A model generated the notes under the pieces. That model saw only the letters and a program-made list of their open reading frames with translations. It was not told the origin of the DNA and searched no databases. The translations under genes and the position numbers were made by a program. This document shows positions 52,862 through 61,932 of a stretch of DNA of 64,000 nucleotides, one piece after another (position 1 is the stretch's first letter; every line of letters begins with the position of its first letter). The stretch is from Skeletonema tropicum (Eukaryota; Bacillariophyta; Thalassiosirophyceae; Thalassiosirales; Thalassiosiraceae): contig CM074145.1 of the NCBI GenBank assembly GCA_037178625.1, positions 434,001 through 498,000 of the forward strand. Reading direction: 5' to 3'.

Positions 52862-53263
52862 TGTGATGGATAGCCGTCTTAGATGGCAATCCCCAATTGT
52901 ATGGAAAAGAACTTTAGTTTAGGTTTAGTTTAGGTAGTTCCACGTCAAGGAATACCGCTTGTGAATGATGTTAGGATGTCAGAATCAGTCATCTGACACA
53001 TCTAATCTTAGGATTGACATCCGGGTCTTCCCAGGTGTCAAGGCTCTCGTGAAGCTTTGCTTGGCAGAGCATCCTCATGATGAGCTAGTAGTTATATAAT
53101 AGAAAATAATCCATCAAGTAAAACAGAAGTCTACAGTCCAATCGAATTGATTCAACGCCCTACATCTCCTTTTATCTATTGGTGTTTGAGTTCTACAACC
53201 ACTCAGACACCTCCATCGACGGATACGCTAACGTCTCCCTCATTAACTAAGTGAACTATTACA
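52862..53263 (+). repeat. 5' LTR of the Copia element
   Basis: 402 bp, TGTGATGG...ATTACA, with a probable TATA box GTTATATAAT at 53091-53100 and a TTTAGTTTAGG direct repeat near its start. It appears identical to the 3' LTR. Confidence 0.95.
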
Positions 53264-53608
53264 GGTCATGACCCAACGTTTCTCTGCGTAGCGGTCTTTC
53301 CTCGTTTTAAAGTTCTTTGTTGCCTCAACGGCAACACCCTCCATCGACTTCTCTCCGTTGTTTGGTCGGCTTGATCACCCGCCTCCTTCGTTGGTAGTCA
53401 CCCTAAGTTTTCACCCAGTTAAGTTTTGAACATTCCTCCGAAGTTTGCGTGCTAGCTACACCTCGTTCGGAGTACATTGGCCCCTGAAGGATTCATCATC
53501 GTCAAGTTCAGTTGTGCCGGCTAGATTCCATTGCGTCAAAAGCCACCCGCTAGATTCCTTTGTGTCAAAAGCATATAAGTAAGTAGATTCGCCTCTGCAC
53601 CGTTAACA

Positions 53609-56257
53609 ATGCAGTCGCCTTTTATGACTCCCTTAGACCCTCCGTTGGCGACAACTATCGTGAGTGATGTCTCAAGTGTGGAGTCCGTAACTCCTCGCAG
53701 TGAGGAGACCACCGCCCCTCCTCGTGCTCAAGTGCCCTTGTCTGTTCAGGCTTCTCGAGATTGGTACGGTGATCTGTTGTGGCTTCGAGATGGTAATCCT
53801 CCTGGAAGCTCTGCTGGCAGTATTGCTGGCCCTACTGGCGACGAAGCCAGTAACCCCTCGTGGCTCAATGAAGCCCCTGCTGGTGTTGTTGCCAGCAGCC
53901 CGTCTAGCCTAGAGGCTAGACATCTCGGAGACCTCAGAGACATTCTGTCCCCTGTTGCCTTCGGTAGTCACTCGACCTCTGCTGCGCCCACTACTTTCGA
54001 TGATGGTGCGGCTGCGGCGGGTCTTGCTGCTCTACTCGACAAGGTCGAGTTGGAAATCAATAATACTCCGATGACTAAAGATGCGCGTGATAAGGCCGTG
54101 GTTAAGATTGCTGATCTCAGGCTCTCATTGTTGGATGGCTCTGCCTCTGGTGTTTCTGAAGTTTCCCCGGCTGCTGCTGTGGATGGTTCCCCTGTGTCTG
54201 GAGGAGGAGATGGTGTTTCTGTGTCTGGCGGAGGACATGGTACCTCTGTGGCTGTTCCTGTGGCAAGTAGCTACAATGATGTGGTTCAGCCGTGTTCCTA
54301 TCCTTCGGTCATACACTATGATCCCACCTCTTTCGCTTCGACGGCTACCCTTCCAGGTTTTGGTGGACCACCATCGACTTATGTGCCTCCAGTCTTATCT
54401 TCAGGACCTGTGGCTGTGCCTGTTACATCGAGCTCTACCTCTGCGGGTTTTGTTGGTACTTGCCTACCGGTATCTACCGCTGGACATACTATCCCGTCTG
54501 GTTCTGTACCCGTTGGCCCTTCTGCTGCTTCGCACAGTGATACAAATGTAACTGCTGCGCCAGCTCCGGTTCCAGTCCCAGTGAACCCTCCAGAAGGAGA
54601 AAGAAGTGCTATATTTTATGATACCCCTGTGAGGAGTGCTCCCGGTCCAAGTGCCACTGACGTCGAGGTTGTCATATCTAAAGAAGAACGTCTCAAGCTT
54701 GATGTCACGAACTACGACCAACTGAAGATTCTGGAGAAAATCCGTGGTGGGTTGGACGACAAGTTCGGTGTTAGCAGTAAGGATTCGCTCTTGTCCGACA
54801 AGTCAGAAGCTGGTGACAACGTTAAGAATGTTCACGTGCAGGTCTCTGCCACCAAATACTTCGACCTGATCGCCCAAACCTTCACGCACTTCACTAAGTA
54901 CGATATGCTAGAGATTCTGGACATCAGCCCCTCCAAATCAAGCGACCCAGATCTGTCCAAACCAATTAGTGAGATTCTGGACCTACAGAAATCGCAAAAT
55001 CTTCTGTGGGAGTGGCAATGGCTTCGGTTTGAGGATGTGTGTGTTACGCAAGCACTTATTAACACCTCAGTCTTCGTCTGTGCTGCTGACAATCAGAGCA
55101 GTAACTTGATGTATCGGTTTCTCTACAATTCCTGTACCAGCTCGCTCAAGCAACTCATCGACAAGGAATTCAAAGAGCTGCCCGCTTCCAAGAAAGGTGG
55201 TCTTACTTATTTGTGGCTTCTCCTGCACACCGTACTTCGGCAGACTCCTGGAGTTTCTACGTCCCTTGTTCAGTTCATCAAGTTGTGGTCTACTAAAGGC
55301 CCTGCTCTGGTAAATGGAAATCTCTTTATCGGTGGTAAACAGTTGAAGAATGCACTTAGTCTTCTTTATGGCGCAGGCAGGCTTGAGCAGGACACCCCAA
55401 ATAACTTATGGAAAGGAGCCAGCTTGAGCAGAAATAAATTCCTTAGCAAAATCGCTGAGAAGAACTGCGTTGAAGCTGATGAAGCTCGCCTTAGTTTGAA
55501 AATTTACGATGCTCTTAATCAGTCTCAGCAGTCCATCTACGACAAATCTGTTGCTATCGTGGACACAATTATGGATGCTTATGCCGATCAGACAGCAGGT
55601 GGAAAGCGGTTTGCTGATGTCCCTGCTACTCAGGACAATCGTTTCAATAATTTGTCTGGTAGAAGGAGCGGTGTACCTAGGAGTGGTGTACCTGGTGGTG
55701 GTGGACCTCCCCGCGGTGGTGGAAATAGGCGTTCAAGGCCTTGCTATAATTGTGAGCAGCCTGGTTGTTCGGTAAAGAAATGCAAGAAGACGCTCAATCA
55801 GGAACGTATCGATCGTAATATCGAGCTGGCGAAGAGGGGTGAATTTGGGGTCGAGATCCCCGAACGTGCCGCTGCTACTCAGCCCCAACAGAAGATGGTC
55901 GACGGTTTCTGCATGGCCTATTGTAAGCATTGTCAGTGCTACGTCAAGGATCACTCAACCAAGTACCACGACAAATGGAGCGCTGACAAGTCCGGATTCA
56001 ATATGTTTGATGTGAACCCTAGTCATCCTTTGGTGGTCAGGAACAAGGAACACTTTGCTGCCCTTGTTGCCTCCCGGCGTTCTGGTAGTGATAGCGTGTC
56101 CGCTCTTACTGTCCCTCCTGGTGACGACGGTGGACAAGCTCAACGTATGGCAAACTTGAACTCCATCCTCTCTGAACTTGAGAAGAGGGTTTCGGATGAA
56201 CACTCAGTGAATCTCGTCAATGCTGCACGTGCCAATGCTGCGCAGGGTTTTCGGTAG
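53609..56257 (+). CDS. Copia Gag polyprotein
   Basis: 882 residues from the ATG at 53609. Residues 1-350 are Pro/Ser/Ala/Val-rich and low in structure. The capsid-like helical domain lies at about 355-690 (EERLKLDVTNYDQLKILEKIRGG...QDTPNNLWKG...LSLKIYDALNQSQQSIYDK). A basic Gly/Arg segment follows (SGRRSGVPRSGVPGGGGPPRG), then CYNCEQPGCSVKKC, a zinc-knuckle with C-x2-C-x4-C-x4-C, where the usual His is Cys. A second Cys/His cluster (CMAYCKHCQCYVKDH) comes after it. The stop at 56255 is preceded by GGGTTTT, in phase for a -1 ribosomal slip. Confidence 0.9.
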   Translation: MQSPFMTPLDPPLATTIVSDVSSVESVTPRSEETTAPPRAQVPLSVQASRDWYGDLLWLRDGNPPGSSAGSIAGPTGDEASNPSWLNEAPAGVVASSPSSLEARHLGDLRDILSPVAFGSHSTSAAPTTFDDGAAAAGLAALLDKVELEINNTPMTKDARDKAVVKIADLRLSLLDGSASGVSEVSPAAAVDGSPVSGGGDGVSVSGGGHGTSVAVPVASSYNDVVQPCSYPSVIHYDPTSFASTATLPGFGGPPSTYVPPVLSSGPVAVPVTSSSTSAGFVGTCLPVSTAGHTIPSGSVPVGPSAASHSDTNVTAAPAPVPVPVNPPEGERSAIFYDTPVRSAPGPSATDVEVVISKEERLKLDVTNYDQLKILEKIRGGLDDKFGVSSKDSLLSDKSEAGDNVKNVHVQVSATKYFDLIAQTFTHFTKYDMLEILDISPSKSSDPDLSKPISEILDLQKSQNLLWEWQWLRFEDVCVTQALINTSVFVCAADNQSSNLMYRFLYNSCTSSLKQLIDKEFKELPASKKGGLTYLWLLLHTVLRQTPGVSTSLVQFIKLWSTKGPALVNGNLFIGGKQLKNALSLLYGAGRLEQDTPNNLWKGASLSRNKFLSKIAEKNCVEADEARLSLKIYDALNQSQQSIYDKSVAIVDTIMDAYADQTAGGKRFADVPATQDNRFNNLSGRRSGVPRSGVPGGGGPPRGGGNRRSRPCYNCEQPGCSVKKCKKTLNQERIDRNIELAKRGEFGVEIPERAAATQPQQKMVDGFCMAYCKHCQCYVKDHSTKYHDKWSADKSGFNMFDVNPSHPLVVRNKEHFAALVASRRSGSDSVSALTVPPGDDGGQAQRMANLNSILSELEKRVSDEHSVNLVNAARANAAQGFR

Positions 56258-56805
56258 GGTGGATTGTTTTGCTAGGTCTTTCCACTATCTTCCCTTTTAA
56301 CCCTGGCGCCCGTAGCTTCTTGCTACACATCGTTCAGTTGATGATCTACCGTCTGATTCTCTTTGCCAACGCTCCATGTCTTCCTGATTTCGTGTTGGGC
56401 CTTCTCATCATGGTCTTGTTTCAGTTGATCGTGTCTGGTACTCAAGGTTCACCTTCAACTTCATCTGGTACTACTCGCAAGAAAAGGCCTCGTTCTCATC
56501 GGTCCAGGTTCAAGCGTTTTCATCGGCGTGCCTTGCCTTACCATTTAGTCCTACGTTGCCGACGTCGCCTAGGTAATAGTCCTTGTCGTTGGACGGCACT
56601 TCTTTTCCATCGTCTCGAGATAAAGCTCATCGTCGCTGGAGGAGGAGGAATCTGCGTGCACGTCGTCGTTACCGAAAGAACCACACTCGGAATGAGTTCT
56701 TCTCTAAGGTCACCGATGGACGATTCACCCAGCCGACTTGGTCTGATGATATTGGTGCCTTTCTTGACGGTGTTGATGTTCTCTATTGCGCCCGAAAGTT
56801 ACTGA
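56251..56805 (+). CDS. Open frame between gag and pol, hydrophobic then Arg-rich
   Basis: This frame is -1 relative to gag, is open across the gag stop and overlaps the start of pol by about 225 bp. It encodes two hydrophobic stretches (IYRLILFANA...VLGLLIMVLFQLIV) followed by KKRPRSHRSRFKRFHRR. The first ATG is at 56341. It may be a real bridging product reached by a slip at GGGTTTT (56245-56251), or chance. Pol lies in yet another frame, -1 from this one. Confidence 0.35.
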   Translation, partial: SVGWIVLLGLSTIFPFNPGARSFLLHIVQLMIYRLILFANAPCLPDFVLGLLIMVLFQLIVSGTQGSPSTSSGTTRKKRPRSHRSRFKRFHRRALPYHLVLRCRRRLGNSPCRWTALLFHRLEIKLIVAGGGGICVHVVVTERTTLGMSSSLRSPMDDSPSRLGLMILVPFLTVLMFSIAPESY

Positions 56806-59800
56806 AGGATCATGAGGATGAATTGCAGCGTGAGAAGAAGGATGCTTTGAAGCGTTTGACGGAGAAGGTGCTGAAGCGTATGAAGGAGGAACGGATTAAG
56901 AAGAAGGAAGCACGGAAGAAAGAGAAGGAGGAGTCAAAGGAATACATGTCCGATGCTCCTCAATCCTTTTCACATCCACGCTCACCGTTCTCTCCAGGTG
57001 TTGTCGATGCTTTTCTTGAGAGCAAGCGAGTGCTCGACGTGATGGTTTCTATCAATGGTCTCAGAGTTGAAGATCATATCGCCAATGTGAAGGCTCTCTT
57101 GGGTAGAGTTGCACTCTTACGTGGTCCTATTCGGTTTGCTCAGATGGAAAGTTCGTCTATTGCAGATCCAGATAATCCCAACTTCTACAATACCCCGTTG
57201 ATTTGGGACACTGGCGCCTCGTGGGGTCTTTCTCCCTTTCGTGCTGACTTCATTGACTATGAAGAAGTTAGTATTCCTGTGAAAGATATCTCCAAAACAA
57301 ATATGGTGATTGGGATTGGTACAGTCATGTACAAGTTGAGAGCAACGAACGGCGACGAACTTCTTGTCCCTGGAATCAGCTACCATCTTCCTGAGTGTGA
57401 TATTCGGCTAATGAGTCCGCAAGTTTACCACAAACTATATGGAGGATGCAGTATTGTTGATGGTGATAAAGTTGATTGGAGATTGCCCAAGCAGTTCGAA
57501 ATGTCTACCGTGCATCACATTGAGATTCCGATGAATAAAGACACAAATTTGCCAATGTTGTTCAATGTGACTTGCACTGAGGAGGAACGCACTACTATCG
57601 GTCCACGCTTTACCAAAGCGGTTGCGCATCTTCGTCACGCTCGAGGTTTCTTCCTTGGAAAGTGGAGTGTTACTGAAGCAGAGGATGAATACGAATTCGA
57701 TGATTTCCTGCACCTGTACCCCTGCGTTACCAATGTCGACAACTTGAATATTTCCGCGGCTCAGAAGGCGCTCTTGTTGTGGCATTTCAAGCTTGGTATC
57801 TCTGTCAAGGACGTTCAACAATTGATGAAGCCTCATCGTGCGATGCAGGAGGATGGAACGTCCCAAATCTTTCCGGCAGTGTTGAAAGCAGATCCTCCAG
57901 AAGCAGCTAACTGTCCGTTGCCGGTCTGTCCTACTTGCAAGCTGGCAAGTGCGAAACGATCGAAACCTCCGTCTCCATCTGTCTCTAAGAAGGATCCCGA
58001 GAAGGTGGATGTGCTTGCCCGTGACAGATATTTGCCTGGTGATTTCGTCAGTTCTGATCAGTTCAAGGTTCCCGTTACTGGTCGCGCCCTTTCTGGATTC
58101 GATGAAGATCTCTACAATTGTGGTACTGTGTATCATGACATGGCTACTTCCTATATACACATGGAGTTCCAGTCTGATGGCACTGCTTCGGAGACCCTCA
58201 AGGGCAAGATTCACTATGAGCAATTCTTGGAAGAATTCGGTGTTACTATCAAGCATCTTCACTCTGACAATGGTATCTATGTTTCGAAGGATTTTCGTGA
58301 TGATTGTTCCAGTAAAGGACAAAAGCAGACGTTCTCTGGTGTTGGATCTCAATTTGAAAATGGTGCCGCTGAGAGAGCTATTCAAACTATCTTTTGGATG
58401 GCACGTTCCATGATGCTTCACGTCGCGTTGCGTTGGAACGAGCACGAAGTTGATAGCCCCCGCCTTTGGCCCTTTGCTGTTCAACACGCAGTTTGGCTCT
58501 ACAATCGTTTGCCCAACAGAGTGACTGGTCTTACTCCGTTAGAACGTCTTTCCGGTGTTAAGGATGATCATCGTGATTTACGTCGTGTTCATGTGTGGGG
58601 ATCTCCCTGCTATGTCCTGGATCCTAAGCTTCAGAGTGGAAAGAAACTTGCTAAGTTCGATAAGCGTGCCCGTCTTGGTCAGTACCTTGGTTTCTCTCCC
58701 GAGCACTCTACACTGGTTGCTTTGGTCCGTCATCTTGGTTCTGGTCACGTCAGCCCTCAGTGGCACGTTGTTTTTGATGACAAGTTCCAGAGTGTCTTCA
58801 GCAATGGTGCTATGTCCGACGAAGATTTTGATGAACTCTGTTCTTTGCTGTACGACACTAGCCGAGATCATTACGTTCCGCCTTCTGATGTTGATGAGGA
58901 TGGAAATTATGTGTACTATCCCCCTCCCCTTGATGACATTTGGCTGAGCGAAGAGGAACGTCGCGAGATGAAAGTCCGTGTTCAGGAATGGAAAGATCGT
59001 CTGAAGGCCGAACGCTGTGCTCATGAAGAGTCATTTGCTTCAGAGAAGGATTCCATCTCCCAAGTTGTCGAGTTTGATCCTGTTGTCGAAGAGATCAATG
59101 TTGCTCCGTCTGCTCCCTTGCCGCCTACTTCTAATGAAGCCTCCACAGTTGGTAATTCAGTTCCAGAAGGAGCTTCAGTGCCTGAATCAGAAGGAGGTGA
59201 TGTAGAGTCTCCTGATGCGGATGATGAAGTATTCGACGAAGATGTTCCCTTCAATGAAGAAGATGCTCTTAAGTCTGTTGACAATAATTGGAGCAGGAAA
59301 CTCCGTGATCGTTCAAAGTTGCAAAAACCTGAAAAACTCCGTACGCTGAACTCTACTACTTGGCAAGATGCTCTCAATTACTCTCCGCGTGATATGGCAC
59401 ACCTTTCTGTCGCTCAACGCAGTTATTTGACTAAGTCTGAATATCGTCGGTTCTTTGCTCATTATGCCGTCACTCTCGGTAAACAAACTGTCCCACCTAG
59501 AGTGGCCCGATTGTCGGCGAAGAAGCAGCAGTATAGGCAGCGTATGGCAGCTATGATTGAGTCAGCCGATAATCTTCTCATGCAGATGGAACTCGAGGTC
59601 CCTACAGTCGAAGATCTCATGGCTAGTCCTTTGGCAAAGTTTATTCATCTCGCAGTCAACAACACAAACTACAGTGGAAGTACCAAGGAATTGATTGCAA
59701 ACTACGTCCATCCACTGTTCCTGAAAGCGAAAGCTCAAGCATCTTCCGAGGACAACCCTAATTGGAACCAAGCTATGTATGGTGATGCTGCAGCCGAGTA

Positions 59801-61343
59801 TTGGGAAGCTTGCAAGGTTGAGATTGCGACGTTGGAGAAAATGGAATCTTGGGAAGTTGTTGATATTCCTCCTGGGAAGCATATTCTTGGTAGCACTTGG
59901 GCATTTCGTCTCAAGCGTTATCCAGATGGTAGACCTAAGAAGTACAAAGCTCGTTTTGTTGCTCGTGGCGATCAGCAGATCAAGGATGTGGAGTACAAGG
60001 AAACTTATGCTCCTGTGGTGTCGTGGGCGACAGTTCGTTTGATGCTCATCTTGGAGTCTATGCTTGGACTCAAGTCTTGTCAGGCCGATGTTGAATGTGC
60101 TTTCTTGCACGGTCATTTGGAAGAAGGCGAAGAAATCTACATGCACATGCCGCGCGGTTTCAAGCAGGAAGGTAAATGTCTCCGCTTGAAGAGGTCATTG
60201 TACGGACTCAAGCAAGCTCCACGTGCATTTCACACCTATTTGGTCAAAGCTTTGGAGAAGCAAGGTTTGCGTCAGTCTCATTTGGATCCCTGTCTCTTTA
60301 TTGGAGATAAAGTTGTCGCCGTTACTTTTGTTGACGACTGTTTGTTTTGGGCCAAAGATGAGAAAGATATCAATGCACTTTTGGTTCGTCTTCGCAGCGA
60401 TGAAGAGCATGGTTTGCTTCTAGAGAAGGAAGGTGATGCTGCTGGTTTCTTGGGTGTTGATTTGAAGAAGAAGAATGGTCAGGTTGAAATGACTCAAACT
60501 GGTCTCATCGACCGCATCATCACTGCTCTCGGTCTAGAAGGAGGACAACACCATCCAAAGCTAACTCCGGCAAGTTCCAAGCCTTTGGTTCGTGATACTG
60601 ACGGCGCTGCTGCAGAAGGAGCGTTCTCCTATTCAAGTGTTGTTGGAATGTTGCTCTATCTCTCTGGTCACTCTCGTCCCGATATTGCCTATGCTGTGAA
60701 CTGTTGTGCGAGGTACATGTTCTCTCCACGCAAGTCTCACGAAGAAGCTCTCATCAGGATCGGTTTGTATCTCAAGGGTACACGTGATAAGGGATTGATT
60801 CTCACCCCTACTTCGAATGTTCTCAATGTCGAAGCTTATCCTGACGCAGATTTTGGTGGTTTGTACGGACACGAACATCCCAGTGACCCTGCCTGTGTCA
60901 AGAGTAGAACAGGATTCGTCATCAAGGTTGCTAATTGTCCTGTCTTGTGGAAGTCTCAATTGCAGTCCTCGAAGACAGCCCTCAGCACTATGGAAGCAGA
61001 GATTACAGCTCTTGCTCATTGTTGTAGAGAACTCTTTCCTCTCATTGACATGGTTAAGAGTCTCAGCAAGGTCTACGGTCTTGAGGAGCAAGCTGCGGAG
61101 ATGAAAGTCTCTATTCACGAAGATAACGCTGGAGCTTTGCTTCTGGCACAGACTCTTCCGCCTCAGTTTACTCCCCGTTCGAAGTGGTATCACATCGAGA
61201 CAGTTTGGTTTCGTGAGGAGATTGTTAAGAGACAGATCAAGTTGATGAAGATCTGTACGACGGAACAACTTGGAGACATTTTTACGAAAGGTCTTTCCAA
61301 GGATGTGTTCCAGATCTTGAGGAGGAAGCTCATGGGTTGGTAG
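56583..61343 (+). CDS. Copia Pol polyprotein (protease, integrase, RT, RNase H)
   Basis: 1586 residues; the frame opens after a TAG at 56577 and begins without an early ATG, so translation must depend on frameshifting, splicing or an alternative start. A basic coiled segment (about 60-140) precedes the aspartic protease (WDTGAS near 209), the GAG-pre-integrase zinc region (HFKLGIS...CPTCKLA, about 400-458), the integrase core with D (SSDQF), D (HSDNG near 560) and E (FENGAAERA near 595), an acidic linker, the reverse transcriptase (about 1090-1330; FVDDCLF at the catalytic site near 1250 instead of YVDD), and RNase H (DADFGG near 1418, STMEAE near 1470, EDNAGAL near 1511). Every catalytic residue I checked is present. 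The end LGDIFTKGL is typical of Copia. Confidence 0.95.
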   Translation: MSLDGTSFPSSRDKAHRRWRRRNLRARRRYRKNHTRNEFFSKVTDGRFTQPTWSDDIGAFLDGVDVLYCARKLLKDHEDELQREKKDALKRLTEKVLKRMKEERIKKKEARKKEKEESKEYMSDAPQSFSHPRSPFSPGVVDAFLESKRVLDVMVSINGLRVEDHIANVKALLGRVALLRGPIRFAQMESSSIADPDNPNFYNTPLIWDTGASWGLSPFRADFIDYEEVSIPVKDISKTNMVIGIGTVMYKLRATNGDELLVPGISYHLPECDIRLMSPQVYHKLYGGCSIVDGDKVDWRLPKQFEMSTVHHIEIPMNKDTNLPMLFNVTCTEEERTTIGPRFTKAVAHLRHARGFFLGKWSVTEAEDEYEFDDFLHLYPCVTNVDNLNISAAQKALLLWHFKLGISVKDVQQLMKPHRAMQEDGTSQIFPAVLKADPPEAANCPLPVCPTCKLASAKRSKPPSPSVSKKDPEKVDVLARDRYLPGDFVSSDQFKVPVTGRALSGFDEDLYNCGTVYHDMATSYIHMEFQSDGTASETLKGKIHYEQFLEEFGVTIKHLHSDNGIYVSKDFRDDCSSKGQKQTFSGVGSQFENGAAERAIQTIFWMARSMMLHVALRWNEHEVDSPRLWPFAVQHAVWLYNRLPNRVTGLTPLERLSGVKDDHRDLRRVHVWGSPCYVLDPKLQSGKKLAKFDKRARLGQYLGFSPEHSTLVALVRHLGSGHVSPQWHVVFDDKFQSVFSNGAMSDEDFDELCSLLYDTSRDHYVPPSDVDEDGNYVYYPPPLDDIWLSEEERREMKVRVQEWKDRLKAERCAHEESFASEKDSISQVVEFDPVVEEINVAPSAPLPPTSNEASTVGNSVPEGASVPESEGGDVESPDADDEVFDEDVPFNEEDALKSVDNNWSRKLRDRSKLQKPEKLRTLNSTTWQDALNYSPRDMAHLSVAQRSYLTKSEYRRFFAHYAVTLGKQTVPPRVARLSAKKQQYRQRMAAMIESADNLLMQMELEVPTVEDLMASPLAKFIHLAVNNTNYSGSTKELIANYVHPLFLKAKAQASSEDNPNWNQAMYGDAAAEYWEACKVEIATLEKMESWEVVDIPPGKHILGSTWAFRLKRYPDGRPKKYKARFVARGDQQIKDVEYKETYAPVVSWATVRLMLILESMLGLKSCQADVECAFLHGHLEEGEEIYMHMPRGFKQEGKCLRLKRSLYGLKQAPRAFHTYLVKALEKQGLRQSHLDPCLFIGDKVVAVTFVDDCLFWAKDEKDINALLVRLRSDEEHGLLLEKEGDAAGFLGVDLKKKNGQVEMTQTGLIDRIITALGLEGGQHHPKLTPASSKPLVRDTDGAAAEGAFSYSSVVGMLLYLSGHSRPDIAYAVNCCARYMFSPRKSHEEALIRIGLYLKGTRDKGLILTPTSNVLNVEAYPDADFGGLYGHEHPSDPACVKSRTGFVIKVANCPVLWKSQLQSSKTALSTMEAEITALAHCCRELFPLIDMVKSLSKVYGLEEQAAEMKVSIHEDNAGALLLAQTLPPQFTPRSKWYHIETVWFREEIVKRQIKLMKICTTEQLGDIFTKGLSKDVFQILRRKLMGW

Positions 61344-61369
61344 AACACATGAGGATCTCTGAGAAGGAG

Positions 61370-61771
61370 TGTGATGGATAGCCGTCTTAGATGGCAATCC
61401 CCAATTGTATGGAAAAGAACTTTAGTTTAGGTTTAGTTTAGGTAGTTCCACGTCAAGGAATACCGCTTGTGAATGATGTTAGGATGTCAGAATCAGTCAT
61501 CTGACACATCTAATCTTAGGATTGACATCCGGGTCTTCCCAGGTGTCAAGGCTCTCGTGAAGCTTTGCTTGGCAGAGCATCCTCATGATGAGCTAGTAGT
61601 TATATAATAGAAAATAATCCATCAAGTAAAACAGAAGTCTACAGTCCAATCGAATTGATTCAACGCCCTACATCTCCTTTTATCTATTGGTGTTTGAGTT
61701 CTACAACCACTCAGACACCTCCATCGACGGATACGCTAACGTCTCCCTCATTAACTAAGTGAACTATTACA
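61370..61771 (+). repeat. 3' LTR of the Copia element
   Basis: By eye identical to the 5' LTR over 402 bp. It is preceded by the purine tract GAGAAGGAG and followed by the target duplication GCGGA. Confidence 0.95.
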
Positions 61772-61862
61772 GCGGACAAATCTGTTACATTTCGGAATTA
61801 GTATGGTTCTACATACGGGATCACCCCTCCTTCCTCCTTACATAATTAATAGTACTTAGAGA

Positions 61863-61932
61863 TCCAGCGATTTCATTCACGGTCGAACTGTATCATCTGG
61901 TAGAGAAGCAAGGTATGAATGCAAAGCGGGAC
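61863..61932 (+). repeat. Partner of the 48.1-kb segmental duplicate
   Basis: 61869-61931 repeats 48112-48175. It includes the ATGAATGCAAAGCGGGACC that supplies the transposase start codon. At 48.1 kb the similarity ends right after this. Confidence 0.85.

Larger units (their letters stand above)
52862..61771 (+). mobile_element. Complete Copia-type LTR retrotransposon (8.9 kb)
   Basis: LTRs at 52862-53263 and 61370-61771 (402 bp each) appear identical. The target duplication is GCGGA (52857-52861 and 61772-61776). GAGAAGGAG abuts the 3' LTR as the polypurine tract. Just after the 5' LTR is GGTCATGACCC, containing ATG as expected if a half-tRNA primer from the Met anticodon arm is used (inference). 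The domain order protease-integrase-RT-RNase H is that of Copia/Pseudoviridae, and the long separate gag and pol recall the diatom CoDi lineages. All frames are intact, so it may be autonomous. Confidence 0.95.
52555..61838. mobile_element. Older short DNA element, split by the Copia insertion
   Basis: GGAGGGGTGATC (52558-52569) is inverted as GATCACCCCTCC (61819-61830), and an 8-bp duplication TACATAAT lies at 52547-52554 and 61839-61846. Without the 8.9-kb Copia element and its target duplication, the element would be about 370 bp. Inside are GTCCGTGAGATTGTTAC (52578 and about 52759), its inverted form (52670-52686) and three TGTTACACGGGTAA blocks. No coding capacity. The right end carries a few extra bases, so the exact boundary is uncertain. 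Confidence 0.6.

Noticed and set aside
57435..58487. 350-residue minus-strand frame
   Set aside because: Antisense to the Copia protease-integrase region, with no recognisable motifs; pol is certain on the plus strand.
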